Of a stretch of DNA of 64,000 bases, positions 63,981 through 64,000 are shown one piece after another. The notes under the pieces were generated by a model. It did not search any database. It saw only the letters and a list, made by a program, of their open reading frames with translations, and had not been told where the DNA came from. A program made the position numbers and the translations under genes. The stretch spans positions 292,535-356,534 of the forward strand of contig NZ_LGRA01000013.1 of assembly GCF_003116095.1 (NCBI RefSeq), written 5' to 3'. The DNA comes from Azospirillum sp. TSO35-2. GTDB taxonomy: Bacteria > Pseudomonadota > Alphaproteobacteria > Azospirillales > Azospirillaceae. Each line of letters opens with the position of its first letter. Positions within the stretch are counted from its first letter, which is position 1.

Positions 63981-64000
63981 CCCGCCCCCCCGCCCCTCCT
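63977..64000 (+). CDS. Start of an unidentified gene, cut by the window end
   Basis: ATG 63977 overlaps the stop of the FlhB-like gene (ATGA), with AGGAGGAGGA just upstream. Only MTRPPAPP is visible. Coupled translation suggests the same operon; nothing more can be said. Confidence 0.55.

Overview
This window looks like chromosomal DNA of a motile, aerobic alphaproteobacterium of the Rhodospirillales, most like Azospirillum. The evidence is gene content and order, not a database search: very high GC with strong third-position bias, a holB-metG-tatD-MBL cluster, tldD next to a full aa3-type cytochrome oxidase assembly operon, flgBC-fliE-fliQR-flhB-cckA-recA in that order, and a GH17-GT2 beta-1,3-glucan synthase. 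No rRNA, tRNA, insertion sequence, prophage or CRISPR array was seen.

Layout. 1-6.4 kb: end of holB, metG, tatD, an MBL-fold hydrolase, a convergent MsbA-type exporter and a patatin-like phospholipase. 6.4-13.8 kb: two divergent glycine-zipper lipoproteins, a NhaP2/CvrA-type antiporter, a PAS-GGDEF-EAL protein, several small unknown genes, a ynfA copy interrupted by a stop codon, and a CsbD stress protein. 14-17.5 kb: ppiD and trpE. 17.6-17.8 kb: a compact transcription unit for a 24-residue amphipathic peptide resembling type I toxins such as TisB. 17.9-27.8 kb, minus strand: a carboxypeptidase Taq, SURF1, DUF983 and the cta genes (oxidase subunits I-III, heme O synthase, copper chaperone and a 65-residue membrane protein), then a DUF3422 membrane protein. 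28-39 kb: tldD, small secreted proteins, a Tsi6-like protein, a GcvR-like ACT protein, a YjbH-type envelope protein, a DUF1328 protein, an ECF sigma factor, a Sel1/lytic transglycosylase with an unusual leader, and a methyltransferase. 39-47.6 kb: tamB-tamA facing typA. 47.7-51.6 kb: a ferric iron ABC transporter in permease-binding protein-ATPase order with a Fur-like operator. 51.6-56 kb: a small hydrophilic protein, a HIT protein, the glucan synthase, an unknown gene and a large inverted repeat. 56-64 kb: recA with an SOS box, cckA, the flagellar export and rod genes, and a FlhB C-domain-like gene running out of the window.

How the genes work together. The cta operon makes and assembles the terminal oxidase (subunits, heme O, CuB delivery, SURF1). 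MsbA, TamA/TamB, PpiD, YjbH and the lytic transglycosylase form an envelope-building theme. CckA sits with the flagellar genes it is expected to help control through CtrA. Stress functions (CsbD, DUF1328, ECF sigma factor, SOS-type recA) are scattered, and two of them carry promoter-like elements of the GGAAC class.

Most of the window is ordinary conserved chromosome. The points most worth following are the TisB-like micropeptide unit, the interrupted ynfA, the orphan Tsi6-like protein, the intrinsic terminators placed inside the leaders of typA and of the lytic transglycosylase, and the inverted repeat beside recA. All function calls come from reading motifs by eye; start codons were chosen from ribosome binding sites and gene overlaps.
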